Of a DNA stretch of 64,000 bases, positions 41,125-50,157 are shown in pieces. Numbering within the stretch: position 1 is the stretch's first letter; the number at the start of each line of letters is the position of its first letter. The notes below the pieces were generated by a model. That model saw nothing but the letters and a program-made list of their open reading frames with translations, was not told the origin of the DNA and did no database searches. The position numbers and the translations under genes were made by a program. The stretch is from the NCBI RefSeq assembly GCF_002886185.1, contig NZ_KZ614146.1, positions 1,534,930 to 1,598,929 of the forward strand, in the 5' to 3' direction. This DNA comes from Salipaludibacillus neizhouensis. GTDB taxonomy: Bacteria; Bacillota; Bacilli; Bacillales; Salisediminibacteriaceae.

Positions 41125-41183
41125 GGGGACGGTTCTCTGCTTCATTCGCAGTATGTTGGAAGTAGGAAGCAGAGAACCGTCCC
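41125..41183. repeat. REP-like hairpin repeat (family 1), complete
   Basis: Arms GGGGACGGTTCTCTGCTTC and complement with a loop of about 22 nt, in the divergent region between the HAD gene and selO. Confidence 0.9.
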
Positions 41184-41249
41184 TATGATTGTTACTAAAA
41201 ATATTATATCATGTGTACAATAGAAAAATAAAAAGGAAGAAAAGGGGAT

Positions 41250-42728
41250 ATGATGACAAAAAATAACGAAATTAAAGAAGCTGGGTGGAACTTAGATAAC
41301 AGTTATGCAGACTTGCCGGAAACATTTTATTCTAAAATTGACTTAAACCCTGTGAGTTCACCTGAAATGGTTATTTTAAATCATTCGTTGGGTACATCGC
41401 TTGGACTGAATTCAGGTGCACTGGAAAGCGAAGAAGCAGTAGCAGTATTTGCTGGCAACCGAATTCCTGACGGTGCTCTGCCTCTTGCTCAGGCCTACGC
41501 AGGGCATCAATTTGAGAATTTTACGATGTTAGGGGATGGACGAGCGCTATTACTCGGTGAGCAAATGACTCCCCAAGACGAACGAGTGGATATTCAACTT
41601 AAAGGATCAGGCAGAACACCATATTCACGAGGAGGCGATGGTCGAGCGGGACTTGGTCCAATGCTACGCGAGTACATCATGAGCGAAGCCATGCACGAGC
41701 TAGGTATTGCTACTACCCGTAGTCTGGCTGTTGTGACAACAGGTGAATCGGTCTTCCGGGAACAAGAACAGCCAGGTGCCGTTTTAACCCGTGTCGCTGC
41801 CAGTCATTTGCGCGTTGGAACTTTTCAATATGCTGCTAAATGGGGAACTGTTGAGGATCTCCGTACACTGGCAGAGTATACAATAGAACGCCATTTTCCA
41901 AACGTAAAGGATAACGAAAATCGATATCTTTCCTTGTTTCGCGCCATCATGGAACGACAGGCTGCGCTCATTGCTAAATGGCAGCAAGTTGGGTTTATTC
42001 ATGGCGTGATGAACACAGACAACGCGGCGATTAGTGGAGAAACGATTGATTATGGCCCTTGCGCTTTTATGAATACCTATGATCCCGCAACTGTTTTCAG
42101 CTCCATTGACAGGCAAGGTCGTTACGCTTATGGTAATCAGCCGCCTATTTCGGGATGGAATCTTGCCCGATTTGCTGAAACTATATTACCACTGTTGCAC
42201 GACGATCAGGAAGAAGCACTCAAACTGGCCCAAGATGAGATTTCGGGATACATGGATTTGTATCGAGGTTATTGGCTGGCAGGAATGAGGGAAAAACTGG
42301 GGTTATTTACTGAAGAGGCAGACGATGAATCTCTTATTGAAGACCTTCTTAGTTTGATGAAAAAAAATGAGGCTGATTACACAAATACTTTCCTGGCATT
42401 AACTTTTGATAAAACGGAGGATACGGCTCTTTTTGGGACTTCAGAATTCACTGCGTGGTTTGAGCAATGGCAAACAAGAAGAGACAAGCAGCAGGAATCC
42501 AAATCCTCTTCAGATGAGTTGATGAAAAATAGTAATCCTGCGCTAATCCCCCGTAACCACAGGGTAGAAGAAGCTCTGGAAGCTGCAGTGGAACAAGGGG
42601 ATTACAGCGTGATGGAGCGTCTTCTAGATGCGCTTTCAAATCCTTATGCACACACACCCGAACAGGGTAAATTTTCCTCCCCACCACCTGAATCCAATCG
42701 TCCTTACCGCACATTTTGCGGCACATAA
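41250..42728 (+). CDS. selO: SelO/YdiU-family protein adenylyltransferase (pseudokinase)
   Basis: A 492-residue protein of the SelO family, which transfers AMP to Ser/Thr/Tyr residues of target proteins and is linked to redox stress. Diagnostic blocks are [86 protein letters not shown] and the C-terminal FCGT. The C-terminal Cys is the position that is selenocysteine in vertebrate SelO. ATG 41250 (a second ATG follows at once) has AAAAGGGG upstream. Length is normal. Confidence 0.94.
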   Translation: MMTKNNEIKEAGWNLDNSYADLPETFYSKIDLNPVSSPEMVILNHSLGTSLGLNSGALESEEAVAVFAGNRIPDGALPLAQAYAGHQFENFTMLGDGRALLLGEQMTPQDERVDIQLKGSGRTPYSRGGDGRAGLGPMLREYIMSEAMHELGIATTRSLAVVTTGESVFREQEQPGAVLTRVAASHLRVGTFQYAAKWGTVEDLRTLAEYTIERHFPNVKDNENRYLSLFRAIMERQAALIAKWQQVGFIHGVMNTDNAAISGETIDYGPCAFMNTYDPATVFSSIDRQGRYAYGNQPPISGWNLARFAETILPLLHDDQEEALKLAQDEISGYMDLYRGYWLAGMREKLGLFTEEADDESLIEDLLSLMKKNEADYTNTFLALTFDKTEDTALFGTSEFTAWFEQWQTRRDKQQESKSSSDELMKNSNPALIPRNHRVEEALEAAVEQGDYSVMERLLDALSNPYAHTPEQGKFSSPPPESNRPYRTFCGT

Positions 42729-42738
42729 AGGTGTCACT

Positions 42739-42786
42739 GGGGACGGTTCTCTGCTTCATAAACATAGGAAGCAGAGAACCGTCCCT
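42739..42786. repeat. REP-like hairpin repeat (family 1), complete
   Basis: Arms are perfect with loop ATAAACATAG. It lies between convergent selO and the GNAT gene and could terminate both. Confidence 0.92.
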
Positions 42787-42800
42787 TTGCTTTACCTTTT

Positions 42801-43349
42801 TTAATTTAAATCCTCTGTCAATACGGAAAAAGGCTTTAAATTATCCCAACCATAGGCGATCTCTTCCAATTTTTCTCCACCGATGGTAGTTGACTTTTCA
42901 TACACCTGCTCGCCGTCAAGATGTTTGAAGAAAGCACCTGATTGGAGATCTTTAAATGTCCATAAAGCAATGGTTGAGAAGTGAACAGAAGTAAGATGTT
43001 GTATAGCACATTCAAAAAGTTTTCTGCCATATCCTTTTCCTTGAACATCAGGATGCACATACACCCCATATATCTCTCCAGTATATTTTATTCTTAACCG
43101 AGCATCCCTCATAGTTCCAGCTAGAGAAAATCCAACTATTGTACCATTACCGTCTTCCACAACATAGGTCATCGTTCCTCCAGTTGTCGAGGACGGAAGA
43201 TCTTTTTTCCATCGTTGCTCTCTAGTGTTATACGTGAACTTATCTAAAGTATCGGGTGGTAAAATATTCTTATATGATGAGCGAACACAATCAACATGAA
43301 CACGAGCTATTCCTTTCCAGTCATTCACTTTCGCTTGTCGAATAATCAT
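42801..43349 (-). CDS. GNAT-family N-acetyltransferase
   Basis: A 182-residue acetyltransferase. The acetyl-CoA binding region IYGVYVHPDVQGKGYGRKLFECAI (motif A, V-x-P-x-x-Q-x-K-G-x-G) is intact. The N-terminus IIRQAKVNDWKGIARVHVDCVRSSY is typical of the fold. ATG 43349 is chosen because GGGAGAG is at the right distance; the frame extends ten codons further. The substrate is unknown. Confidence 0.9.
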   Translation of the reverse strand: MIIRQAKVNDWKGIARVHVDCVRSSYKNILPPDTLDKFTYNTREQRWKKDLPSSTTGGTMTYVVEDGNGTIVGFSLAGTMRDARLRIKYTGEIYGVYVHPDVQGKGYGRKLFECAIQHLTSVHFSTIALWTFKDLQSGAFFKHLDGEQVYEKSTTIGGEKLEEIAYGWDNLKPFSVLTEDLN

Positions 43350-43399
43350 AAGGTTTCTCTCCCTTCTCCCTTGAAACATTTGAATTCTCTGTTAGAATA

Positions 43400-43412
43400 A
43401 AGAACCGTCCCT
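43400..43412. repeat. REP-like repeat (family 1), right-arm fragment
   Basis: AGAACCGTCCCTC remains of a right arm; upstream GAATTCTCTGTT may be the decayed left side. Confidence 0.45.
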
Positions 43413-43509
43413 CTAATCGTGGTGGAATAATTTGGAGGGTTACTATCTCATGCCTCTTACGATATCGTAATCTTATAAATAAATTAAGTTAAACGAGGGG
43501 ATGAAGAAC

Positions 43510-44154
43510 GTGAAAAAATACAATAAATATATTAGTGCTGTTTTATCGGCAACAGTAGCGCTAGGGATTTATGCAAGTTCGGCAAGTGCATATGAATACT
43601 TTAACGAACCGCCATTTAAAGCATACAAAGTGAGTAAAGGTGATAGTTTCTTTTATATTGCAAATCGTTACGGTGTAGACTATCGTGAACTTCAACGGAT
43701 TAATCCTAACGTTGATGCGCGTAACATGCAAGTGGGATCTGTTATTCGACTAATAGAGGATAAAAATAACCAAACACAATCAGCAGATGCTACATATGAA
43801 TACGAGGTTGTTAGACTTGTGAATGTAGAACGAGAAAACCGTGGATTGAAGCCACTATCCATAAGAACTGAATTACAAAACGTTGCAGAAGCGAAGTCTA
43901 AAGACATGATTAACAACAACTATTTTAATCATACGAGTCCAACTCATGGTTCTCCTTTTGAAATGCTAGATGCATATGGCGTTCAATACCGAACTGCTGG
44001 CGAAAACATAGCCAAAGGACAACGCACTCCAGAAGCAGTTGTAAAGGCCTGGATGAATTCGGCTGGTCATAGGAAAAATATTTTAAGCACTAGCTTCACG
44101 CATATTGGTGTAGGATACTATAAAAACGCATGGACCCAGCTTTTCACAGGTTGA
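43510..44154 (+). CDS. Secreted LysM and CAP-domain protein (YkwD-like)
   Basis: A 214-residue exported protein. The signal peptide ends near SSASA. A LysM domain follows (YKVSKGDSFFYIANRYGVDY to GSVIRLIE), which binds peptidoglycan. The C-terminal CAP/SCP domain contains LVNVERENRGLKPL, HTSPTHGSPFEML, AGENIAKG and WMNSAGHRKNIL. This matches the YkwD/SafA-like bacterial CAP proteins. GTG 43510 is preferred because the GAGGGG site is too close to ATG 43501. The precise function of such CAP proteins is unsettled; a spore or wall role is plausible. Confidence 0.88.
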   Translation: MKKYNKYISAVLSATVALGIYASSASAYEYFNEPPFKAYKVSKGDSFFYIANRYGVDYRELQRINPNVDARNMQVGSVIRLIEDKNNQTQSADATYEYEVVRLVNVERENRGLKPLSIRTELQNVAEAKSKDMINNNYFNHTSPTHGSPFEMLDAYGVQYRTAGENIAKGQRTPEAVVKAWMNSAGHRKNILSTSFTHIGVGYYKNAWTQLFTG

Positions 44155-44166
44155 TAGGGGAAGCAA

Positions 44167-44216
44167 GGGACGGTTCTCTGCTTCATTCAAAGATAATGCA
44201 GGAAACAGAAATCCCG
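44167..44216. repeat. REP-like repeat (family 1), left arm with decayed right arm
   Basis: GGGACGGTTCTCTGCTTC is intact; the right side reads GGAAACAGAAATCCCG and is damaged. A clean right arm occurs at 44335-44353. Confidence 0.7.
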
Positions 44217-44259
44217 TTCTATAGATACCTAAAGATATTTTTATAAAACTTTTCACTCT

Positions 44260-44297
44260 AAAACGCTCGGATATATTATCAAAGCGTTTTTATTTTG
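44260..44297 (+). terminator. Terminator downstream of the CAP-domain gene
   Basis: AAAACGCT and AGCGTTTT form a stem with TTTTATTTT after it. It lies between the two separated REP arms. Confidence 0.7.
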
Positions 44298-44334
44298 CTC
44301 TTTTTTACAATATGTAACCGTATTACTTAAAAAA

Positions 44335-44353
44335 GAAGCAGAGAACCGGCCCT
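44335..44353. repeat. REP-like repeat (family 1), right arm only
   Basis: GAAGCAGAGAACCGGCCCT, one base from the standard right arm. Confidence 0.75.
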
Positions 44354-44477
44354 GAAAAACATAAAAACTATTAAAAAAATACTATTTTTTTCCTGTAATT
44401 TAATATAGTATGTATTCTAGACTGAAAGTACTATGTGAGAATGAATTTTCTATAAAAAAACAAGTGAGTGATTGAGG

Positions 44478-46208
44478 ATGGCGGATAGTCTTTTATTTAA
44501 TAAAAAAAGAACAATATTTATGCTGATGGTTCATTTATGTGGATTAAGTGTATTTCTAACTAATTCTGATTACGCTATGATACCAAGTGATTGGGTATTA
44601 TTTTCGGTTTTAGTTGTAGCTTTGATATTGTCAAATTACTTCTATTTACCTAAATTACCAAAAGGTAGTAGCGTTTCATTAGATACAGCTTTTTACATGG
44701 CATCTCTTTTCATCTTTGGGATAGAAGAAACTTTATTCTTATTGCTTTTAAGCAATATGTTATTTGCACTGATCCGACGTGAAATAAAGATTTGGAAACA
44801 TACTTTCAACCTTTCCGTATACTCTTTAATGATCAGTGCTTCTTATTATGTTTTTATCATGTTTGCTGGAGAAGTTGGAGCTCCTATTCAACCATTAATG
44901 ATTTATCCTTATTTATTTGCGCTAATTGTATATTATACTCTTAATAGTATACTAGTATCGAGTTACTTTTATTTCTTATATTTAGAAAAGTTTGGTTCAG
45001 TAATTAAAAGTTTTATAAAAGAATCATTTTCAAATTATTTTATTACTCTAGCTTTTTCGTATATTTTAGCTGTTATATTAACAGATGAAAATCCCATTTT
45101 CGGAGTCCTTATATTCACGTTTATTGTTGTTTTGTTATCAATTATCTTTAGAAAAAATCACCACCTATATGAAGAAATATCTAAAGACAAAATGTACCGG
45201 GAACAAATACTTAACTCACTGCCTGTAGGTATTATTACAATAGAAGACGAAAATACGACGGTGGATTTAAATCTTTCTGCAGAAAAGCTATTGAACAGAA
45301 ATGCATCCGAAGTAAAGGGATATTTAGTCGATAATTCAGAAGCTCATGACAAAGAGAACAGAAATTTTTGGGGAAATGTTTCTTCAAAAAAGAAATACAA
45401 CCAAGTGAAAACTCATTATGCTTCCAGAGATAAGAACTATCTTTTTTTGATGTCACAAACGGAACTTATTGACCAATACGATCAATTGATAGGAAGAATT
45501 ATTTATTTCTTAGATGTTACGGATACAGAAAACCTTGAAAAAAGGATAGGTGAAAGTGAAAGTCTTGCAGTTTTGGGGCAATCAGCCGCGGGGGCAGCTC
45601 ATGAAATACGAAACCCCCTTACTGTCATAAAAGGGTTTTTGACACTCGTTGAAGAATCCTTAGGCGATAAAGACAACCACAAATTTCAAATTCCTTTACT
45701 GTTAAGGGAGATTAAACGAATTGATTCTATTGTCGGGGATATGTTACTAGTTGCAAAGCCTGTAACCCCAACATTAGAGAAAGTGTACTTGGAAGACATT
45801 GTTAGTGACATTCTCCCTTTGTATGATTACGCAATTACTGATCAACAAGTTTACATTCATGTAGATCTTATCAAGGTACCACTTCTTTTAGATGCAAAAC
45901 AGATAACGCAGGTATTATATAACTTGCTTCGAAATAGTTTTGATGCAATCGGTGAAAAAGGAACTGTTCATATCTATTCTAAAGTGGCAGGCAATTATTA
46001 TCAGCTTTATATTGAAGATTCTGGACCTGGTATTCCACCCGAATATAGGGATGATCTATTTGAGCCATTTCATACAACAAAAGAAACAGGTACTGGGTTA
46101 GGTTTAACCATTGTCCAACGGATCGTAAAAAATCATCACGGAACGATAGAATTACTACCTGGAAAGGGAGCGACATTTAGAATTTCGTTTCCAATACAGG
46201 TGCAATAG
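44478..46208 (+). CDS. Membrane sensor histidine kinase (sporulation-kinase-like)
   Basis: A 576-residue kinase. About seven hydrophobic segments span roughly residues 10-225. A PAS domain follows (EQILNSLPVGIITIEDENTTVDLN to IIYFLDVTDTENLEKRI). The HisKA domain contains the phospho-acceptor His375 in AAGAAHEIRNPLTVIKGF. The HATPase domain has NLLRNSFDAIG, DSGPGIPPEYRD and TGTGLGLTIVQRIVKNHHG. The arrangement is like B. subtilis KinB-type kinases. There is no response regulator next to it, which fits a phosphorelay kinase. The start is uncertain: ATG 44478 or TTG 44472, neither with a strong site. Confidence 0.88.
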   Translation: MADSLLFNKKRTIFMLMVHLCGLSVFLTNSDYAMIPSDWVLFSVLVVALILSNYFYLPKLPKGSSVSLDTAFYMASLFIFGIEETLFLLLLSNMLFALIRREIKIWKHTFNLSVYSLMISASYYVFIMFAGEVGAPIQPLMIYPYLFALIVYYTLNSILVSSYFYFLYLEKFGSVIKSFIKESFSNYFITLAFSYILAVILTDENPIFGVLIFTFIVVLLSIIFRKNHHLYEEISKDKMYREQILNSLPVGIITIEDENTTVDLNLSAEKLLNRNASEVKGYLVDNSEAHDKENRNFWGNVSSKKKYNQVKTHYASRDKNYLFLMSQTELIDQYDQLIGRIIYFLDVTDTENLEKRIGESESLAVLGQSAAGAAHEIRNPLTVIKGFLTLVEESLGDKDNHKFQIPLLLREIKRIDSIVGDMLLVAKPVTPTLEKVYLEDIVSDILPLYDYAITDQQVYIHVDLIKVPLLLDAKQITQVLYNLLRNSFDAIGEKGTVHIYSKVAGNYYQLYIEDSGPGIPPEYRDDLFEPFHTTKETGTGLGLTIVQRIVKNHHGTIELLPGKGATFRISFPIQVQ

Positions 46209-46218
46209 GAGTTTATAA

Positions 46219-46252
46219 GGGTGCTGAAAAAGTTTTTTTCAGCACCCTTTTT
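46219..46252 (+). terminator. Intrinsic terminator after the histidine kinase gene
   Basis: GGGTGCTGAAAA and TTTTCAGCACCC form a 12-bp stem followed by TTTTT. Confidence 0.92.
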
Positions 46253-46388
46253 GAAGAGAGAAGAAAGTTCACCGATACCTTTACAATTCTTTAATGTTGT
46301 TTCGGGCTACCCTCATCAATATTTTATTGGGATTGCAAAATAAACGTATTTTTTTAGATGTTTCAAACTTGCTTTTTTAGTACAGATA

Positions 46389-46532
46389 ACTTATAATTTT
46401 GCAGCTACCTATAACTTCATTACAGAAGGTAGCAATGGGTAAGGTAATAGAAATTTCAATAATTTCATGCTTATTAAAAAGTTTCGAACTTTTACGTGTA
46501 TAAAAAAACAAACTGCATTGTAGTTTTTCTTA
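46389..46532 (+). repeat. Structured repeat family 2, diverged copy
   Basis: It begins TTATAATTTTGCAGCTACCT, similar to the head of the family. An inner pair CTACCT / AGGTAG is present, and the tail AAACTGCATTGTAGTTTTTC followed by TTAA keeps the small hairpin plus T run. The outer 3' arm is poorly preserved. Confidence 0.5.
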
Positions 46533-46622
46533 ACAAATAGCTGGCATGATATATTGTAGAATTACTTTCTCAATAAGAAACACAAGAATCGTTCCACTAA
46601 CAAAAAAGGGGCTATATTTTTA

Positions 46623-48563
46623 ATGGCAAAATCACTTCCGTTTACAATTTCAAAAACAGAAAACTTCTTTGATCGTCTTGGGGATTTTGTAGGTGATGTG
46701 TTTTACGACACGTTACCGGAGCAAGGGTATGAACTTCGAGATGAGCAAATCTATATGGCATTTCAGATTGAACAAGCATTTAAAAATTCATCAACAATCT
46801 TTGCTGAAGCAGGCGTTGGTACAGGGAAAACATTTGTATATCTTTTATATGCTATTTGTTACGCGCGGTATAAACGAAAACCGGCTATCATCTCCTGTGC
46901 TGATGAAACGTTAATAGAGCAGCTTGTGAAAGAAAAGGGAGATATCGAAAAGCTCGAAAAAGCACTTGGTATATCCATTGATGTGCGATTGGCAAAAGCA
47001 CGTGAACAGTATGTATGTATGAAAAAATTAGATCCACTTGCCCATAAAACTTCCGATGAAGATATCCTGCGTGTTCATGATGAGATTCCTGATTTCGTCT
47101 ATGAGCAAGGTTCTTCCATGCAAACATTTGAGCGTTACGGTGATCGAAAAGAATATCCATGGGTACCAAATGATGCATGGGAAAAAATTTCTTGGGATCC
47201 CATTCAACAGTGTTCCACCTGTGATTGGCGTCATCGCTGTGGTCAGACGCTAAACCGAGATTATTATCGACATGCCGAGGATCTAATCATCTGTTCTCAT
47301 GATTTTTATATGGAACACGTTTGGACCAAGGATTCTCGGAAGCGTGAAGGACAAATGCCATTGTTGCCAGAGGCGAGCTGTGTGGTTTTTGATGAAGGTC
47401 ATTTATTGGAGTTTGCTTCACAAAAGGCTTTAACGTATCGGTTTGATTCACAAACATTAGCTACTATTCTAACCGAATACATGAGTCAAGATGTACGAGA
47501 AGAATCATTACTGTTAATCGAAGATATCTTAGCTCTCCACGATGAGTGGTTTGATTTATTAAAAGAGACGGCCACATTTGTTGAGGGTTCTAACCGAAAA
47601 GAAGTTCCCAGATCAAAAAAAATGATGGAACTTGCGACAAAAATAAATGAAAAAGTACAATCATTATTAGAGCAGCTAGTTTTTGATGGTGACATGTTTA
47701 CCATTGAAGATTACCATGTGAAAATAATTGAAGAATATTTAGAATTTTTCTCTTACGGATTAGCAGTCCTATTAGAAGGAAATCAAGGAGTATTTTGGCT
47801 GGAAGAAACGGAATCAGAGAGTTCATTTGTGATTATGCCTCGACTAGTTGAGGATGTCTTGAAAAAAGAAGTCTTTTCTCAGTCGATTCCTTTTATCTTT
47901 TCATCAGCAACGATGTCGCAAGCTGGAGATTTTAGTTATATTGCTGATAGTTTAGGCATTGAACGCTATGATTCCTTTACTGTTAAATCTCCATTTGATT
48001 ATGAGCAACAAATGCGTGTATATGGTCATGTTCAAGAAACGGAAGAAGAGAAGTGGCACGAAATAAGAAATGAACTACTAGAGAGCAATGGAAAATCATT
48101 AGTTTTATTCTCTTCGAAGGAAGAAATGACTCAATTCCGTGAGTGGTCCGATCAAAACACTTGGAATTTCTCTATTTTTTACGAGGGCGACCGTGAAATT
48201 AGTGAACTGGTTAAAAAGTTTCAGGACGATCATTCTTCTGTGCTATGTTCGTACAACTTGTGGGAAGGGTTAGATGTACCAGGAGAATCATTATCGCAAG
48301 TGATCATCGCATCCTTGCCATTTCCACCACATGATCCGGTATTTCAAGCAAAACGTAAACATGCAAACAATGCTGTTGAGGAAGTAGACATGCCTTACAT
48401 GATCCTTCGTCTAAGACAAGGGATTGGCCGACTAATTCGAACGAGCACAGATAAAGGGACGCTTCACATTTGGATGAACAAAACACAAAAAGAAGCCTAC
48501 AAAAACGACATCCAACAAATCCTGCCAGAAGAAACAAGGGGACGGTTCTCTGCTTCTTTTTAG
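46623..48563 (+). CDS. DinG-like ATP-dependent DNA helicase (YpvA-like)
   Basis: A 646-residue superfamily 2 helicase of the XPD/DinG type, most like B. subtilis YpvA. Walker A is GVGTGKT (64-70) and the Walker B box is VVFDEGHLLEFA. Four cysteines around YVCMKKL and QCSTCDWRHRCGQ suggest a 4Fe-4S cluster. Motifs V-VI are LWEGLDVPGESLSQVIIASLPF and RLRQGIGRLIRT. The last eight residues (RGRFSASF) are encoded by the left arm of a REP-like repeat, which also leads to the stop, so the C-terminus was altered by insertion. The motor appears complete. Confidence 0.88.
   Translation: MAKSLPFTISKTENFFDRLGDFVGDVFYDTLPEQGYELRDEQIYMAFQIEQAFKNSSTIFAEAGVGTGKTFVYLLYAICYARYKRKPAIISCADETLIEQLVKEKGDIEKLEKALGISIDVRLAKAREQYVCMKKLDPLAHKTSDEDILRVHDEIPDFVYEQGSSMQTFERYGDRKEYPWVPNDAWEKISWDPIQQCSTCDWRHRCGQTLNRDYYRHAEDLIICSHDFYMEHVWTKDSRKREGQMPLLPEASCVVFDEGHLLEFASQKALTYRFDSQTLATILTEYMSQDVREESLLLIEDILALHDEWFDLLKETATFVEGSNRKEVPRSKKMMELATKINEKVQSLLEQLVFDGDMFTIEDYHVKIIEEYLEFFSYGLAVLLEGNQGVFWLEETESESSFVIMPRLVEDVLKKEVFSQSIPFIFSSATMSQAGDFSYIADSLGIERYDSFTVKSPFDYEQQMRVYGHVQETEEEKWHEIRNELLESNGKSLVLFSSKEEMTQFREWSDQNTWNFSIFYEGDREISELVKKFQDDHSSVLCSYNLWEGLDVPGESLSQVIIASLPFPPHDPVFQAKRKHANNAVEEVDMPYMILRLRQGIGRLIRTSTDKGTLHIWMNKTQKEAYKNDIQQILPEETRGRFSASF
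48538..48556. repeat. REP-like repeat (family 1), left arm inside a gene end
   Basis: GGGGACGGTTCTCTGCTTC overlaps the last codons of the helicase gene. Confidence 0.85.
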
Positions 48564-48572
48564 GTGAGATAA

Positions 48573-48595
48573 AGGGAACGTTGGTTCTCTGCTTC
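48573..48595. repeat. REP-like repeat (family 1), degenerate left arm
   Basis: GGGAACGTTGGTTCTCTGCT, a left arm with an insertion, 17 bp after the previous left arm. Confidence 0.6.
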
Positions 48596-48716
48596 CGATA
48601 AGTTTTTAGTGTATAAGAACTTAAGGGACAGGATGGTTTATAAGACATTCCGACTATTTTTGAATTAAATAATGGATTAATAGCCTTGTAAAGAGTAGAA
48701 TACCCATCTGTCGAAT

Positions 48717-48734
48717 GAAGCACAGAACCGTCCC
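48717..48734. repeat. REP-like repeat (family 1), right arm, variant
   Basis: GAAGCACAGAACCGTCCC, which carries the same CAC variant seen in the copy at 40352. The 120 bp between this and the left arms hold nothing recognisable. Confidence 0.75.
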
Positions 48735-48841
48735 TGCGAACTTTTTTAATTTGTATGCAGGAGATAAGGGCTCTTGGGAGGAATATTTAATGGAGGACAA
48801 ATGATAACACGTCCAACAAATTAGAAAGGTGGTCGTTGTCT

Positions 48842-49027
48842 TTGAATCAAAATGTTACCTTGCAAGAAATCGCCGAAAATATCTCTAAGCCGCTATTAAA
48901 CGCTTCTGACAAAGAATTGGAAGGTTTTCGCCAAATCATCGAGGAAACGATTAAAATAAGAGATTCACATATAAATTTGAAGAAAATGGTCAACAACTAT
49001 GCTAGTTCTAAGATTCAACGATCTTAA
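48842..49027 (+). CDS. Small acidic-helical protein of unknown function
   Basis: A 61-residue product: TTG 48842 with AGAAAGGTGG eight bases before it; TTG 48836 is a possible earlier start. It reads NQNVTLQEIAENISKPLL, then an amphipathic helix ending YASSKIQRS. No motif is recognised. It has its own site and a terminator downstream, which support a real gene. Confidence 0.5.
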   Translation: MNQNVTLQEIAENISKPLLNASDKELEGFRQIIEETIKIRDSHINLKKMVNNYASSKIQRS

Positions 49028-49060
49028 AAGTTAACTGCTGAAAAAGGTTGTCCTCAATGA

Positions 49061-49104
49061 AGAATACTGAAAAGTCGATGTGGACTTTTTCAGTGTTCTT
49101 TTTT
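49061..49104 (+). terminator. Intrinsic terminator
   Basis: AGAATACTGAAAAGTC and GACTTTTTCAGTGTTCT form a long stem followed by TTTTTT. Confidence 0.88.
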
Positions 49105-49212
49105 GCTGAAATTGACGAAGTCTGATATCAATCATTCAGATCTTCAACAAGCATTACTTTTCCATGTGAAAAATACTCACCAATAAATCATTTGTTAGGG
49201 GATGTTTGCAGA

Positions 49213-49734
49213 ATGAATCGCATTATGGTGATGGGTGTTTCAGCTGGTGTGGGGAAGTCTACGTTTGCACGAACGTTAGGACAATCTCTAACTATACAAG
49301 TTTATCATTTGGACACTATATACTGGAAACCAAATTGGATAGAAGCTTCGTCCGAAGAATTTTCTGCTCGACAGCAGGAGATTGTTTTGCTGGATAGTTG
49401 GATCACGGAAGGTAATTATAATAGTACATATAGTATTCGAATGGCAAAAGCAGATACAATTATTTATTTAGAACTCCCACTAATTATTTGTTTATACCGA
49501 GTTTTCAAACGGTGGATGACTAATATTGGTAAAACTCGGCCGGACATGGGCGAAGGCTGTAAGGAAAAACTAGATTACCAATTTCTTAAATTCATCTGTA
49601 CTACTTACTATCCACGTAAAAAAATGATGAAATCCAAATTACAAGCTTTCAAAGAAATAGATTCTGAAAATAGGGTTATTACGTTGAAAAGTAAAAAAGA
49701 CATCCACTCATATTTAGACTCATTAAACACTTAA
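49213..49734 (+). CDS. P-loop kinase-like protein (FlaR/adenylate kinase-like family)
   Basis: A 173-residue ATPase with the Walker A motif GVSAGVGKSTFARTLG close to the N-terminus, VYHLDTIYWKPNW and WITEGNYNSTYSIRMAKADTIIYLELP. This matches the small AAA/adenylate-kinase-like proteins annotated as topology modulation protein (FlaR) in bacilli. That name rests on old data; the true substrate is unknown. ATG 49213 is preferred over an in-frame start at 49192, with AGGGG upstream. Confidence 0.8.
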   Translation: MNRIMVMGVSAGVGKSTFARTLGQSLTIQVYHLDTIYWKPNWIEASSEEFSARQQEIVLLDSWITEGNYNSTYSIRMAKADTIIYLELPLIICLYRVFKRWMTNIGKTRPDMGEGCKEKLDYQFLKFICTTYYPRKKMMKSKLQAFKEIDSENRVITLKSKKDIHSYLDSLNT

Positions 49735-49779
49735 ACGCTATCTTCAACTACATAAAATAAAACATCTGTTTAAAGAAAA

Positions 49780-50064
49780 GTGGTGAAAATTTTGCTGTTT
49801 GATCAACGATATCATCTTCATGTAGGCTATTATGATAACTCAAAAGACATCGAGGCAATTTGCCTGAAAGTTTTAAATGAGGATATTTGGTGTATGTTCT
49901 TAGATAATGATTTTTATAAACTGCCTCTCCCAGGCTCCGATTATCCTTCTCTAGAATCATTTGGATTATTGATTGGTATCTTTAACTTTACTACGAAAGA
50001 AATGTCCTATGACATAGGAGCAAAACTGTTTGAAGACTTCCTTAAGACAGAGAACATCATTTAA
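49780..50064 (+). CDS. Small hypothetical protein
   Basis: A product of up to 94 residues. It begins VKILLFDQRYHLHVGYYDNS and ends FEDFLKTENII, with no signal peptide or membrane helix. The start is uncertain: GTG 49780, GTG 49783 or TTG 49792, with AAAGAAAAGTGGTG ahead of the last. I do not recognise it. Codon use resembles neighbours. Confidence 0.5.
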   Translation: MVKILLFDQRYHLHVGYYDNSKDIEAICLKVLNEDIWCMFLDNDFYKLPLPGSDYPSLESFGLLIGIFNFTTKEMSYDIGAKLFEDFLKTENII

Positions 50065-50157
50065 AGAGACTGAATAGCGACTAATTTTTTTATTTTAAGC
50101 AGACATCAGTGTATACTTACCAAAGACATTCGTTTTATAAAATTAGGGGGAATCAGC

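Noticed and set aside
41250-42728. SelO as a selenoprotein
   Set aside because: The C-terminal motif is FCGT with a normal Cys codon and a regular stop; no TGA recoding is needed.
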